64,000 nt of DNA, from assembly GCA_902536515.1 (NCBI GenBank), contig CACAXU010000003.1, positions 1 to 64,000 of the forward strand, in the 5' to 3' direction. Source of the DNA: an uncultured Litorivicinus sp. (GTDB lineage Bacteria > Pseudomonadota > Gammaproteobacteria > Pseudomonadales > Litorivicinaceae). Both the position numbers and the translations under genes were made by a program. A model generated the notes under the pieces. The model was not told the DNA's origin. It saw only the letters and a program-made list of their open reading frames with translations, and searched no databases. How positions within the stretch are numbered: position 1 is the stretch's first letter; every line of letters begins with the position of its first letter. Below, one piece after another: positions 9,768 through 20,403 of this stretch.

Positions 9768-11699
9768 TTGGACGTAGGCATGCAGTTTCATATAAATGGC
9801 TTTCACCCAGGCGACCCTCGTATCCATGATCCGCAAGACCGGGTCGTCGCCCCGCCTATTAAACGTCCTCTCCCGACGCACTGTGACGTGGCGATCGTTG
9901 GCTGCGGACCCGCTGGCCTTAACCTCGCCGCGCAGCTGTCCCAGTTCAGTGATATCCACACGATAATCACTGATCTAAAGGATGATCGACTGACCGTTGG
10001 TCAGGCTGACGGGATGGCTTGCCGGACACTGGAAATGTTCCAGGCATATGGTTTCGCCGAGCAGGTGATACAGGAGGCCTACGGCGTCAATGAGGTCGCT
10101 TTCTGGAAGCCTGACCCGAGCAACCCCACACACATAGCCCGGAGCAGTAAGATTGATGACGTCGAGGAGGATCTGTCAGAGATGCCTCACGTCATCATCA
10201 ACCAGGCTAGGATTCATGACCACTTCCTGAACGTGATGAGAAACTCGGCCGCCAAGAATGAACCGTTCTACTCTCGGAAACTAATTGACCTCCTTGTTGA
10301 TCACTCCGACGAGGATTACCCGGTGACGCTGACGTTTGAGCGAACAGTCACCCACTCACAATTCAACCGAGAGGTGGAGACCGTCAAATGTAAATACGCT
10401 GTCGGTTGCGACGGCGCCCGAAGTCAGGTCAGAAAGTCAATCGGTCACGAGCTGGTCGGTGACGCCTTAAATCAGGCTTGGGGCGTGATGGATATCCTAG
10501 CCGTCACTGACTTCCCCGATATCCGTTTGAAGTCAGCGATCCAGTCCACCAACGAGGGTAACGTGCTGATCATCCCGCGTGAGGGCGGGTACATGTTCAG
10601 GATGTACATCGAGCTCGACAAACTCAAAGAAGATCAACGTGTCGACCGGGAGAACATGTCGGTCGATGTGCTCATCAATGCCGCGAACCGAATCATGGCC
10701 CCCTATACGCTTGAGGTCAAAGAGGTCCCGTGGTGGTCCGTCTACGAGATCGGTCAACGTCTGACGACCGCGTTTGATGACTCCAAAAATGGGCAAGCCC
10801 CACGCGTCTTCTTAGCGGGAGACGCTTGCCATACACACAGTCCGAAGGCAGGGCAAGGGTTAAATACCTCGGTTATGGACACCTGGAACCTTGGCTGGAA
10901 GCTAGCTCACGTAATAGCCGGAATAGCCCCGACAGAGTTGCTCTCTACCTACTCCGCGGAGCGGGCCGACATCGCCAAGCAGCTGATCGACTTCGACCGA
11001 GAGTGGTCGAAGATGTTCAGCTCAAAGCCTAAATCGGAAGAGAATCCAGACGGTGTCGATCCGACCGAGTTCCAGAAATATTTCGAGCTGTTCGCCCGGT
11101 TCACTGCCGGGGTAGGAATCCAATACAAGCCATCAGCAATCGTAAGTAAAGACACGTATCAGGGCCTAGCGAGCGATCAACCGATCGGACAACGCTTCCA
11201 CTCGGCACCTGTAATCCGGCACGGTGACGCGAAACCTGTTCAACTGGGGCACTGCCACACAGCCAACGGAGCTTGGCGACTCTACGCGTTCGCTGGCTCC
11301 GATGATCCGACGTCTGAGTCATGTCGGGTCCGAAAATTAGCTGACTTCCTGGCGAATAACCCCGCGTCGCCTATTAAGAGGCATACGCCGTTTGGGGCAG
11401 ACTCTGATTCAGTAATAGACTTCAGAGTGGTGTACCAGTCACACCACCGTGAACTTGAGCGTGGAGATCTTCATCCGTTAATGACCCCAGTAAAAGGCGC
11501 CCTAGGACTCCGGGATTATGAGAAGGTTTTTTGTGTAGACGACAGCTCAAAGAAAAATATCTACGACATGCGCGGTATCAGTAAGTCTGAAGGCTGTGTT
11601 TTGGTCGTAAGGCCTGATCAGTATGTGGCCACAGTCTTACCATTGGATCGGCATCAAGAGCTTACTGACTTCTTCGGCCGATGCCTCATCGCCTTGTAG
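9768..11699 (+). CDS. FAD-dependent aromatic monooxygenase (phenol 2-monooxygenase / 3-hydroxybenzoate 4-monooxygenase type)
   Basis: DVAIVGCGPAGLNLAAQL Rossmann, VGCDGARS, VFLAGDACHTHSPKAGQGLNTSVMDTWNLGWKLA; C-terminal thioredoxin-like region. Confidence 0.9.
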   Translation: MDVGMQFHINGFHPGDPRIHDPQDRVVAPPIKRPLPTHCDVAIVGCGPAGLNLAAQLSQFSDIHTIITDLKDDRLTVGQADGMACRTLEMFQAYGFAEQVIQEAYGVNEVAFWKPDPSNPTHIARSSKIDDVEEDLSEMPHVIINQARIHDHFLNVMRNSAAKNEPFYSRKLIDLLVDHSDEDYPVTLTFERTVTHSQFNREVETVKCKYAVGCDGARSQVRKSIGHELVGDALNQAWGVMDILAVTDFPDIRLKSAIQSTNEGNVLIIPREGGYMFRMYIELDKLKEDQRVDRENMSVDVLINAANRIMAPYTLEVKEVPWWSVYEIGQRLTTAFDDSKNGQAPRVFLAGDACHTHSPKAGQGLNTSVMDTWNLGWKLAHVIAGIAPTELLSTYSAERADIAKQLIDFDREWSKMFSSKPKSEENPDGVDPTEFQKYFELFARFTAGVGIQYKPSAIVSKDTYQGLASDQPIGQRFHSAPVIRHGDAKPVQLGHCHTANGAWRLYAFAGSDDPTSESCRVRKLADFLANNPASPIKRHTPFGADSDSVIDFRVVYQSHHRELERGDLHPLMTPVKGALGLRDYEKVFCVDDSSKKNIYDMRGISKSEGCVLVVRPDQYVATVLPLDRHQELTDFFGRCLIAL

Positions 11700-11705
11700 C
11701 GAAAG

Positions 11706-12569
11706 ATGCTTTATCGTAACTTCGCTACCGAGGCTGAAATCAATGCCGAATATGATCCCGGCATGATCAGCGACCGGGTTCAAGCGATAGATCGCTTCGA
11801 GCGAATGAGCGAGGCGGCGACGAAGCAAATAACAAACTGGTACTCCTGTCAGTTTGGTCCGACCGAGGCAGAATACGTCGATGTCTTTCCGAGCGGTATT
11901 CCCAACGGACCTGTCCATATTTTTATCCACGGTGGGTATTGGCGTGCACTGAGCACCAGAGAGTTCGCTTTTGTGGCCCAAGTGCTCGTTCAAAAGGGAA
12001 TCACCGTCGTCCTGACGAACTACGGGCTTTGCCCGGATATACGTCTCTCTGATATCGTTGACCAAACCCGCAGAGCGGTCTCATGGGTAGCCCATAACGC
12101 CTTTAAACTCAACATAGATAGTGGCAGGCTCAGTCTTTCGGGTCACTCGGCTGGTGGTCACCTGGTTGCAATGATGCTCGCTACTGATTGGTCTGACTAC
12201 GGATTACCGCGAGACCTGATCAAGGGTTCGATTTCACTCAGTGGACTGTTCGATTTAAGACCGTTCCCGCACTCCTGGCTACAACCAACCCTGGCCCTTT
12301 CCACAGCCGAGGTCGAGGACAACAGCCCATTATTTTTACCTGTATGCGCTAAGGCCAAAGTGACACTGCTATACGGAGAACTCGAACAGTCCGAGTTCGC
12401 TCGCCAATCACTCACCTACTCAGAACATCTGGCCTCCAATAATGTCACTGTCGACTGTCTAGCCATCGAAAAAGCAGATCACTTCACTGAGCTGGAACTC
12501 TTCGTTCAAGAGGATAGCGCTTTTGTGAAAGAAATAGTGCGCTTTGGGCAAGAATATTCTCCTGACTAA
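11706..12569 (+). CDS. Alpha/beta hydrolase (arylformamidase-like)
   Basis: FIHGGYWRALS oxyanion motif, SLSGHSAGGHLVAMML nucleophile elbow, DHFTE His. Confidence 0.85.
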   Translation: MLYRNFATEAEINAEYDPGMISDRVQAIDRFERMSEAATKQITNWYSCQFGPTEAEYVDVFPSGIPNGPVHIFIHGGYWRALSTREFAFVAQVLVQKGITVVLTNYGLCPDIRLSDIVDQTRRAVSWVAHNAFKLNIDSGRLSLSGHSAGGHLVAMMLATDWSDYGLPRDLIKGSISLSGLFDLRPFPHSWLQPTLALSTAEVEDNSPLFLPVCAKAKVTLLYGELEQSEFARQSLTYSEHLASNNVTVDCLAIEKADHFTELELFVQEDSAFVKEIVRFGQEYSPD

Positions 12570-12683
12570 AATTTAGATATCTAACCACGGCTTGTTAGGT
12601 TCAATGTCGGAGGTGGACGCTGTAAGCTCTATGAATTGAGTGCCCCTTAATTCGTAGACACACAGATCAGCGCAGCCAATCCC

Positions 12684-13385
12684 ATGATGAAGGAGTTAAT
12701 GTTGTCCCGCGACACTATCCTGTTTGACATCAACGAAACCGTTCTTGATCTCTCCTCGCTCAAACCATTATTCGCAGAGAGCTTCGGAAGCACGGCAGTC
12801 GCCGCAACCTGGTTCTCAATGCTACTTCACAGCTCGAACGTTTGTGCCCTGACTAGCGTGAGGAGCGACTTTGAGTCACTGGCTGGCACCATGTTAGATT
12901 CGCTGGCTGCGCGCATGAGACTGGAGCTTGACCACAACAATAAGCAAAAGATTCTTGGTACCTTTGCGACGATGCCAGCACATCCCGATATGTCCCAGGC
13001 GCTGGAGACCCTAAAAGCGGCCGGTTATCGAACAATCGCGTTTACCAACTCATCAATCCAACTAGTTACCTCACAGATAGCCAACTCGGGCCTAACGGAC
13101 CTGTTCGATCAGCAGATATCGGTCGAATCGACCGGCAGCTTTAAGCCCGACACCAAGGTCTATCAACACGCAGCGAAGCAGGCTGATCGACCGATTAAAG
13201 CCCTCCGGCTCATCGCCACACACGACTGGGACACCCACGGCGCACTCAGTGCGGGCATGAAGGCAGGTTACATTGATCGCACAGGAGCGCCCTATCATCC
13301 TCAGTACCTGCGCCCAGATGCTTTCGCCAAATCCATGACAGAGCTAGTAGCGCAGATTATCAAGCTCGACGAAACACCAGACTGA
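12684..13385 (+). CDS. HAD superfamily hydrolase (haloacid dehalogenase type II-like)
   Basis: FDINETVLDLSSLKP motif I, AFTNSS motif II, KPDTKVYQHAAK motif III, ATHDWDTHGA. Confidence 0.85.
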   Translation: MMKELMLSRDTILFDINETVLDLSSLKPLFAESFGSTAVAATWFSMLLHSSNVCALTSVRSDFESLAGTMLDSLAARMRLELDHNNKQKILGTFATMPAHPDMSQALETLKAAGYRTIAFTNSSIQLVTSQIANSGLTDLFDQQISVESTGSFKPDTKVYQHAAKQADRPIKALRLIATHDWDTHGALSAGMKAGYIDRTGAPYHPQYLRPDAFAKSMTELVAQIIKLDETPD

Positions 13386-13520
13386 AGCATTTCCAGGTCA
13401 GTCCCTTATGTGTAGACGAATCAATTCGCGTGGCAAGATTTCTGGGCTTCAGCATACTCCGATTCGATTATCAAATAGACCATTCGGCAAACTACAACAA
13501 ACTCAGATCAACCAGCCCCG

Positions 13521-14762
13521 CTAAGCGGTAGCGAGCCGATCATTAACTGGGCTCTCCTTGACCGGCAAGTGAACAATCGCCGACAACAGACCCGTCCCGA
13601 CGCCAACCCACCAGACCACATCGTAGGATCCAAAGCGATCATAGAAATCGCCACCAAGCCACACCCCAACGAAACTTCCGATTTGGTGAGACAGGAACAC
13701 TAGCCCATAGAGCGTACCCATGTATTTGAGGCCATAAATATACGCAACGAGTCCCGAGGTCAGCGGTACAGTAGCGAGCCACAAGGATCCGATCAACGCC
13801 GAAAAGATCAGAACAGTTACCGGTGTCATCGGTGTCAAAATAAACCACGAGAATAGTAACGTTCTGGCCATGTAAATGCCCGCAAGAAGCAGACGCTTAG
13901 GGTATTTACCCCCCAAAGCCCCCGCTGTGATCGTTCCAATGATGTTAAAAACACCGATAACCGCTATCGCAACCGCGCCAAGATCAGCGGTGTTTTTGAC
14001 TCCCAACTTCGCAAGAATTCCACTTGGATCAATCGTCGCACAAGCCTCAGTAACGAACGCCGGGAAATGTGCCGTGATGAATGCTAACTGAAAACCACAG
14101 CTAAAAAAGCCTAAGAAAATTAATATGTAACTAGGATCTCTTAAGGCGATGTTTAATATTCTAGAGAGCGATTGCTCGATCTCACCCTTCGATGCCTTGG
14201 CGGGTGCCTTTAAAAAAGGCAGGCTTAACAGCGCAAGTAGAATCAAACCAGAGTAAAACAGAAATACATTTTGCCAGGTCATAGAATTCAACAAATATTG
14301 AGTCAACGGAGGTCCGATAATCTGACCGGCACTGCCGGCTGCAGTCGTGAGCCCTAATGCCAGTGACCGATGCTCGTCTGAGGAGGCTCTTCCAACAACC
14401 CCGAGTACAACGCCAAAACCAGTACCCGCGATACCGACTCCCACCAAAATCTCTAACATTTGATGACCCGCTGCGGTGGTCGCGATTGAGCTCAATGACA
14501 ACCCAAGCGAATAAATGACCACACCGGCGAGTATTGCTTTACGGTCGCCCAATTTTTCGGCAAAAGCGCCGAAGAAAGGAGTCGCGATACCCCAGGCTAA
14601 GTTCTGAATCGCGATCGCGAGCGAAAACTCAGTTCGAAACCAACCAAGATCATTGGCAATCGGAATTTGAAACACACCAAAACTTGCCCTGATCGCAAAA
14701 CTAATTAAAAGAACCAAAGACGCGGCAATCAGAATAGGCGTAAATACTTGGCGAGCTAGCAT
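13521..14762 (-). CDS. MFS transporter
   Basis: 12-TM pattern, GAFAEKLGDRKAIL motif A. Confidence 0.85.
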   Translation of the reverse strand: MLARQVFTPILIAASLVLLISFAIRASFGVFQIPIANDLGWFRTEFSLAIAIQNLAWGIATPFFGAFAEKLGDRKAILAGVVIYSLGLSLSSIATTAAGHQMLEILVGVGIAGTGFGVVLGVVGRASSDEHRSLALGLTTAAGSAGQIIGPPLTQYLLNSMTWQNVFLFYSGLILLALLSLPFLKAPAKASKGEIEQSLSRILNIALRDPSYILIFLGFFSCGFQLAFITAHFPAFVTEACATIDPSGILAKLGVKNTADLGAVAIAVIGVFNIIGTITAGALGGKYPKRLLLAGIYMARTLLFSWFILTPMTPVTVLIFSALIGSLWLATVPLTSGLVAYIYGLKYMGTLYGLVFLSHQIGSFVGVWLGGDFYDRFGSYDVVWWVGVGTGLLSAIVHLPVKESPVNDRLATA

Positions 14763-14825
14763 GAATTCGCGGCCTTGATCTGTCGTAAATGTTTGACTAA
14801 CAGCAAAATACTTCCAAAACTCTCA

Positions 14826-15311
14826 TCACTCGATTTCCAGACCCCCTAAAACCATCTCGATTGTCACAATAGCCGCTCCAGCGGCTTGTATCCTAGCCAG
14901 GGCCACGGTTTTATCATTCTGATCCTGGAACACCACAAGACCGCTAATGACAAACACCTGCTTTCCTGCATCCAACAGATCCATCACCGTCTAGAACACA
15001 CAGGCATGAGACTCCATCCCACACACGAGCACCTGCTACTGGGGCGCAACAACTTAAATCGAATGCCCTTTGAGTACGGAAACTGCAGTCTTGTCCAAGC
15101 GCGTCGTTGTCTCCGCGACTTCAAAAACGGTGTTGCCGAGCTCGTCGAGACAATGCTCTGTGACCACCACGCCAACCCGCTGACCTCTCAACCAGGTCAT
15201 CGATCGCTCACACATTAAGGCGACCAGATCACCCAAATCAACTTCAGGCACTAATCGTTCCTGCATATCAATGAACAGCACAGAAGATCGGCACCGATCG
15301 ATTAACGTCAT
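14826..15311 (-). pseudogene. Isochorismatase-family hydrolase with three in-frame stop codons
   Basis: Single-frame reading: MTLIDRCRSSVLFIDMQERLVPEV...DKTAVSVLKGHSI*VVAPQ*QVLVCGMESHACVF*TVMDLLDAGKQVFVISGLVVFQDQNDKTVALARIQAAGAAIVTIEMVLGGLEIE*. Stops at 15054-15056 (TAA), 15036-15038 (TAG), 14991-14993 (TAG). Confidence 0.9.
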
Positions 15312-15339
15312 GATTGTCTCCTCGTGCAGGCATTAAGGC

Positions 15340-16344
15340 ATGCAAACCCTGAATCCACAAGATGTCAGTATTTTATGGTTTAATCGAGCAAATGATTTGA
15401 CGAACCTTATGTTTCATATTTTTCTCAATACCCTCCCGTTCTTTGCGTTAATAGCCCTCGGCTACGGTGCGGCGAAAATCGCAATTTTTTCGAAAGACGC
15501 AACAGTCCATCTAACAAAGTTTGTCTTTTATTTCGCGCTCTCTGCGATGCTTTTTAAGTTTTCCTCAAACCTCTCACTCAACAAGATCCTTGAATGGGAC
15601 TTCATGGCCGCCTATTTGATTGGGTCGATGGTGCTCTATATCGTGACCATACTGATTGCAAAACTCAGGGGAACCTCATTCGATATCTCGGTGATTGAAG
15701 CACAATGCTCGGTCATTGGAAATATGGGCTGGATGGGTCTGGCAATGATTCCGATTTTGCTTGGTGAACAATCGATCAGTTATGTGATTATGGTGCTCAT
15801 TATCGACCTCATCGTATTTGGTCCCTTGATTGTTATTCTTCTCGTTGCACATCGTGAACGGCATCTCAGCCTGAAAGTCTTCAAAACGATCGGATTGGGT
15901 TTTATTAAGAATCCATTGGTGCTTTCAATTTCGACAGGGTTACTTTGGGCGGCATTTGAAATCCCCGTTCCTGAGCTTCTGGATCGGTTCATGACCATCC
16001 TCGGGGGAGCATCCACACCCGGCGCACTTTTTGCGATTGGCGCTTCGATGGCCTTTGCAGCCAAGGGTCAAATCTCAATCCCGCTATATTTATCAGCGAA
16101 CAAATTGATAATGCATCCGTTGCTGATTGGTATCGCATCATTGCTCGTTTTCCAGATTGATCCATTTGCGAGTGCGGTCATGATTGCATGTGCAGCCATG
16201 CCTGTGGCCGGAAACGTTTATATGATTGCGACGCATTATGGTTTGCCAGGTGAGCGTATTTCCATTGCGATATTGATCTCAACCACCGTGAGCATCGTAA
16301 CCATCTCGATTATCATTAGCTGGATAACACAATTTTACAGGTGA
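15340..16344 (+). CDS. AEC (auxin efflux carrier) family transporter
   Basis: FFALIALGYGAAKIAIFSKDA...LTKFVFYFALSAMLF, 10-TM pattern; start could be ATG 15409. Confidence 0.85.
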   Translation: MQTLNPQDVSILWFNRANDLTNLMFHIFLNTLPFFALIALGYGAAKIAIFSKDATVHLTKFVFYFALSAMLFKFSSNLSLNKILEWDFMAAYLIGSMVLYIVTILIAKLRGTSFDISVIEAQCSVIGNMGWMGLAMIPILLGEQSISYVIMVLIIDLIVFGPLIVILLVAHRERHLSLKVFKTIGLGFIKNPLVLSISTGLLWAAFEIPVPELLDRFMTILGGASTPGALFAIGASMAFAAKGQISIPLYLSANKLIMHPLLIGIASLLVFQIDPFASAVMIACAAMPVAGNVYMIATHYGLPGERISIAILISTTVSIVTISIIISWITQFYR

Positions 16345-16392
16345 AATAAGAGCGATCTAGCACTCACCCAAAACCTTCATTTAAATGACAAA

Positions 16393-17274
16393 CTAATAGC
16401 TCTGAATGTTCGAATCTCTTGCCTTTCGTGTCGCCAAATATACACCGACACTGGCTATGATAAAGCCAAGCATATCAAGAGTCGTCAGACCCTCATTCAG
16501 CAACATCCATCCAATGAGTGCAGCCACGGGTGGCACCAAAAAGAAGAGTGCTGATGTTTGACTCGCCGAATTATGGTTAATTAAATACATCAAAATTGAA
16601 AATGCACCGAAGCTGACGGCAATCACCAGCCATCCCATCGACATCCCAAAAGACAACGTAAACTCGATCGCTGGATCTTCAATCCACCACATGATGAATC
16701 CATGAAATACAGTGGCAGACAGGGCCTGAACTGCATTATTGGTCGCGAGTGGCAGCGTCTGTGAAAACTTCCGTTGCCAAATTGTACCTGCGGTAATAGC
16801 AACCAGGGCGATCACGTTGGCGATCAAACCATCAACTGCAAACTCAGATTCAAAATCAACACCAAGAACGATCGCGGCACCACCGAACCCGAAACTAAGT
16901 CCAATCCAATTTTTAAGAGAGATCTGCTCGCCCAATAGAAATCCGGCAAGAATCGCAGTCAGTATTGGTTGGATGCAGACGATCAGCGCCGATACGCCGG
17001 CTGGTATCCCGACACTGAACGAGTACCAGCAACCGCCTAAGTACAGCCCATGAAATAATAATCCAGTGATCACCGAATGTTTGAGATCACGACGATCGAT
17101 TTTTGAAAACTCACTTAAAACCCAAGCAACGCAAAAAAAACCAACAGCCACAATCGCAAACCGAAGAGCGAGAGCAGCAAAAGGAGTCGCGTCTTGGGTC
17201 GTAATGGAACCAATTGCAAAGGCAGATGCCCAAAGGATAATAAAGGTTAATGGAAATACATATGAAACCAGCAT
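16393..17274 (-). CDS. DMT superfamily (EamA) transporter
   Basis: Two EamA repeats; ILWASAFAIG and LLGEQISLKNWIGLSFGFGGAAIVLG. Confidence 0.85.
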   Translation of the reverse strand: MLVSYVFPLTFIILWASAFAIGSITTQDATPFAALALRFAIVAVGFFCVAWVLSEFSKIDRRDLKHSVITGLLFHGLYLGGCWYSFSVGIPAGVSALIVCIQPILTAILAGFLLGEQISLKNWIGLSFGFGGAAIVLGVDFESEFAVDGLIANVIALVAITAGTIWQRKFSQTLPLATNNAVQALSATVFHGFIMWWIEDPAIEFTLSFGMSMGWLVIAVSFGAFSILMYLINHNSASQTSALFFLVPPVAALIGWMLLNEGLTTLDMLGFIIASVGVYLATRKARDSNIQSY

Positions 17275-17347
17275 AGGTCCCCTTCAAGGGCGTCAGACTA
17301 ACTTTTCCCGATCACACAGAGGTCTGAGTTTCGGGTATCGGTTCCGA

Positions 17348-17711
17348 TCAAAGTGATCGCATCGCAAGCAATCCCAGCATGGGAACCGGCAAAAGTAACC
17401 ACACCACGGATGTATCCAACCGATCCACCCAACTGGTGAGAATTACTATGGAGCCGATCGATAGAAAAAATCCGAGACTGTTTTGGATCACCAACGCGCT
17501 ACCAACCATGTCTGCACGACATGATTTAGATGAGATAGCGAAAAATTGCGCCGATTCGGCAATCACAAAGAACCGCCACACAAGCAACGCAAATATCGAC
17601 AATCCACGAACTGCCTCAATGAGTTGATATGTCAAGCATAAAGTTCCCGAGATCAGTAACGACTTAAAAGCAATACGCCCACTATCCGATCGCTGGCTCA
17701 TAACACCGCCC
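17348..17711 (-). pseudogene. 3' remnant of an MFS transporter
   Basis: SDSGRIAFKSLLISGTLC...ALLVWRFFVIAESAQFFAISSKSCRADMVGSALVIQNSLGFFLSIGSIVILTSW resembles the C-terminal half of an MFS protein; no N-terminal half present. Confidence 0.65.
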
Positions 17712-17732
17712 GACAGGACGTCAGCGTAATTG

Positions 17733-18503
17733 TTAAATCGCGAGGTAATCGTGACGTAACTGCTCGTTCTCGAGAACTTCTTCCGCCGAGCCGTCAAAGA
17801 CCACTGAACCGGTATCCATAATCACAGAACGATCCGCAAGCTTTAAAGCAGCAACAGCATTCTGCTCGACGATAATTGTTGTGATCCCAAGCGTCTTGAT
17901 ATCCCGCAACGTACGTTCGATCTCTTGCACAATCACGGGAGCAAGCCCTTCGTATGGCTCATCAAGTAACAATAATTTCACATCGCGAGCGAGCGCACGA
18001 CCAACAGCAAGCATCTGTTGCTCGCCACCCGACAGCGTCACTCCCTCTTGATTCCGCCGCTCTTTTAAGCGAGGGAACAGATCGTAAATACGATCGATTC
18101 CCCAGCCAATTGGCTCTTCAATCTGGGCCAAAACCAGGTTCTCCTCAACAGACAGCCCTGGGATGATCCGACGATCTTCTGGAACCAAAGAAATTCCGCG
18201 CTGTGACGCCTCGTACGCTTTCATCCTATGCAAAGCCTCATGATCCAGCCAAATTTCACCACGGCGTACCTCGGGGTCATCGCACCGCGCTATGGCTCGG
18301 AGCGTGGACGTTTTCCCCGCCCCGTTTCGTCCGAGCAGTGCGAGGATTTCGCCTTCGTGGATGTTAAAGCTTACGCCCTGGACGATATAAGATTCAGCGT
18401 AATACGCGTGGATATCCCTCACCGAGCAAAACGCGGTCGGCGTTCCGAGGTTTGTTGTCTGTACGATCTCGGTCGGGCCGTCATATGTCTGTTGTTCTGT
18501 CAT
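17733..18503 (-). CDS. livF: Branched-chain amino acid/urea-type ABC transporter ATPase (LivF family)
   Basis: ALLGRNGAGKTST Walker A, LSGGEQQMLAVGRAL signature, LLLLDEP. Confidence 0.9.
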   Translation of the reverse strand: MTEQQTYDGPTEIVQTTNLGTPTAFCSVRDIHAYYAESYIVQGVSFNIHEGEILALLGRNGAGKTSTLRAIARCDDPEVRRGEIWLDHEALHRMKAYEASQRGISLVPEDRRIIPGLSVEENLVLAQIEEPIGWGIDRIYDLFPRLKERRNQEGVTLSGGEQQMLAVGRALARDVKLLLLDEPYEGLAPVIVQEIERTLRDIKTLGITTIIVEQNAVAALKLADRSVIMDTGSVVFDGSAEEVLENEQLRHDYLAI

Positions 18504-19273
18504 ACTTCTGCGCCTCCTAGATACGCCTCTTTAACACGTGGATCACCCTTAATCTCCTCAGGTAAGCCCTCAACAATGACGTGCCCTTGCGCGAGGACAC
18601 TGATCCGCTCGGCAAGCGAAAACACCACGTGCATATCGTGCTCGATAATCGCCATCGTGAGACCACGCCCTGCGATCGTCTTTAAGAGATCAATGGTATT
18701 GTTAGTGTCAGCCCGTGCCATCCCAGCCGTTGGTTCGTCGAGAAGCAATAATTTGGGCTCTTGCGATAGACACATCGCGAGCTCAAGGCGGCGTTTGTCA
18801 CCACGAGATAGGGAACCAGCAATCGCATCTCGCTTCTCCCAGAGATTGACGTCGTCCAAGAAATGATGCGCCTTTTCTAGAATATCAGCCTGCTGATCTC
18901 CCCGTGACCATAAATTGAGCTTGAAAGCCCCATCACGGTGAGCGAGCAACGGAATCATCATATTTTCAAGAAGCGTCAAATCTGTGTAGATCTCTGGTGT
19001 TTGAAAAACCCGCGAGATCCCTAACTGATTAATCTGATGTGGCTGCACTCCAAGCATGCTCTGGCCATTGAACATGATCGAGCCCGTATCCGGACTCAGT
19101 TTTCCAATGATGTTATTTAGCAGCGTTGATTTACCGGCCCCATTCGGTCCGATTATTGCGTGGACGGTTCCCGCTTTAACGGTCAGGTTCACATCATCCA
19201 GCGCTTTGAGTCCGCCAAAGGAAAGATTCACGCCCGAAATTTCAAGAATATTTGACATATAACTCTGCCTCAT
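18500..19273 (-). CDS. livG: Branched-chain amino acid/urea-type ABC transporter ATPase (LivG family)
   Basis: [37 protein letters not shown]; 4-nt overlap with livF. Confidence 0.9.
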   Translation of the reverse strand: MRQSYMSNILEISGVNLSFGGLKALDDVNLTVKAGTVHAIIGPNGAGKSTLLNNIIGKLSPDTGSIMFNGQSMLGVQPHQINQLGISRVFQTPEIYTDLTLLENMMIPLLAHRDGAFKLNLWSRGDQQADILEKAHHFLDDVNLWEKRDAIAGSLSRGDKRRLELAMCLSQEPKLLLLDEPTAGMARADTNNTIDLLKTIAGRGLTMAIIEHDMHVVFSLAERISVLAQGHVIVEGLPEEIKGDPRVKEAYLGGAEV

Positions 19274-20400
19274 TCAGCGCTATCTGCTCGGGACTTTACG
19301 AAGAACCGACGCTTGATTCGATCGACTCCTTCCATGATCCCACCAGGCAAAAAAATAACTACCAACATGAACAATAGACCAAGCGTTAGGTGCCATCCCT
19401 TCCCGACAAACAACGAGACAACGCTGGCAATGAAGGTTCCGAGCGTATCGGGTAAAAACGAAAAGAGATCCACGAGAACCGACTTATCGATCGCAGAAAA
19501 AATATTTTCTGCATACTTGATGACCGCGGCACCGATGACTGGTCCCACCAATGTGCCAATACCACCAAGAATCGTCATCAAAACAACCTCACCTGAAGCT
19601 GTCCATTGCATGCGTTCGGCACCGGCAAGAGGATCCACAGCCGCCATCAGACAACCAGCTAGACCGGCATACATACCTGAGATAACAAAAGCTGCAAGCT
19701 TGTAAGGCCGCGTATTTAACCCGGTGTACATCATCCGAGTTTGATTCGTTTTGATACCGCGAAGCATCGAGCCAAACGATGAGCGTGTGATTCGAATCGA
19801 AATATAAAACCCAACGATTAGGAAAAACGCGCAGAAATAGAAACCAAACAGGCCATCCCACGCGCCCATCTCGATACCAAAGAAATTGGTTGGGGGAATA
19901 CCCGCACCGTCCGCAACAGCACCATCCAGTAAACGCATGTCCTTGGTGCTCAACTGGAGTCCGGTCTCACCCTGCGTAATCGGGGTCAATACAGAGTACG
20001 CGAGGTTGTACGACATTTGCGCAAGGGCCAAAGTCAGAATCGAAAAATAGATCCCTGTTCTTCGAAGACAAATGAAACCGATGACTAACGAGAAAATGCC
20101 CGCGACCAGAGTTCCAAAAATAATTGCAGGGATGACGTTCATCGTCATTAGCTTGAAAACCCAAACCGTCGCGTATGAACCAACTCCAATAAAGGCTGCG
20201 TGCCCGAATGACAGATAGCCGGTTTGCCCGAATAGGATGTTAAACCCAATCGCGAACAAGCCGAAAATTGCAAACTTTTGCATCAAATCGGGATAGGCAG
20301 CGCCGAATGGCTGTAACCAAATCGGCATCGCAAGTACGACCAAGGTGAACCCTAAAAACAGCGTCAAGTCTGACCGTGGAGTAACTGTTGATTTCGCCAT
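19270..20400 (-). CDS. livM: Branched-chain ABC transporter permease (LivM family)
   Basis: [23 protein letters not shown] motif; 4-nt overlap with livG. Confidence 0.9.
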   Translation of the reverse strand: MAKSTVTPRSDLTLFLGFTLVVLAMPIWLQPFGAAYPDLMQKFAIFGLFAIGFNILFGQTGYLSFGHAAFIGVGSYATVWVFKLMTMNVIPAIIFGTLVAGIFSLVIGFICLRRTGIYFSILTLALAQMSYNLAYSVLTPITQGETGLQLSTKDMRLLDGAVADGAGIPPTNFFGIEMGAWDGLFGFYFCAFFLIVGFYISIRITRSSFGSMLRGIKTNQTRMMYTGLNTRPYKLAAFVISGMYAGLAGCLMAAVDPLAGAERMQWTASGEVVLMTILGGIGTLVGPVIGAAVIKYAENIFSAIDKSVLVDLFSFLPDTLGTFIASVVSLFVGKGWHLTLGLLFMLVVIFLPGGIMEGVDRIKRRFFVKSRADSAE

Positions 20401-20403
20401 AAT

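Noticed and set aside
14886-15218. 110-aa plus-strand ORF
   Set aside because: Antisense to the isochorismatase pseudogene, whose minus-strand reading matches a known family.
14826-15311. Genetic recoding (TAG/TAA as Gln) suggested by in-frame stops in the isochorismatase and DUF2892 genes
   Set aside because: Many healthy genes here end in TAG or TAA; simple pseudogenisation is the more economical reading.
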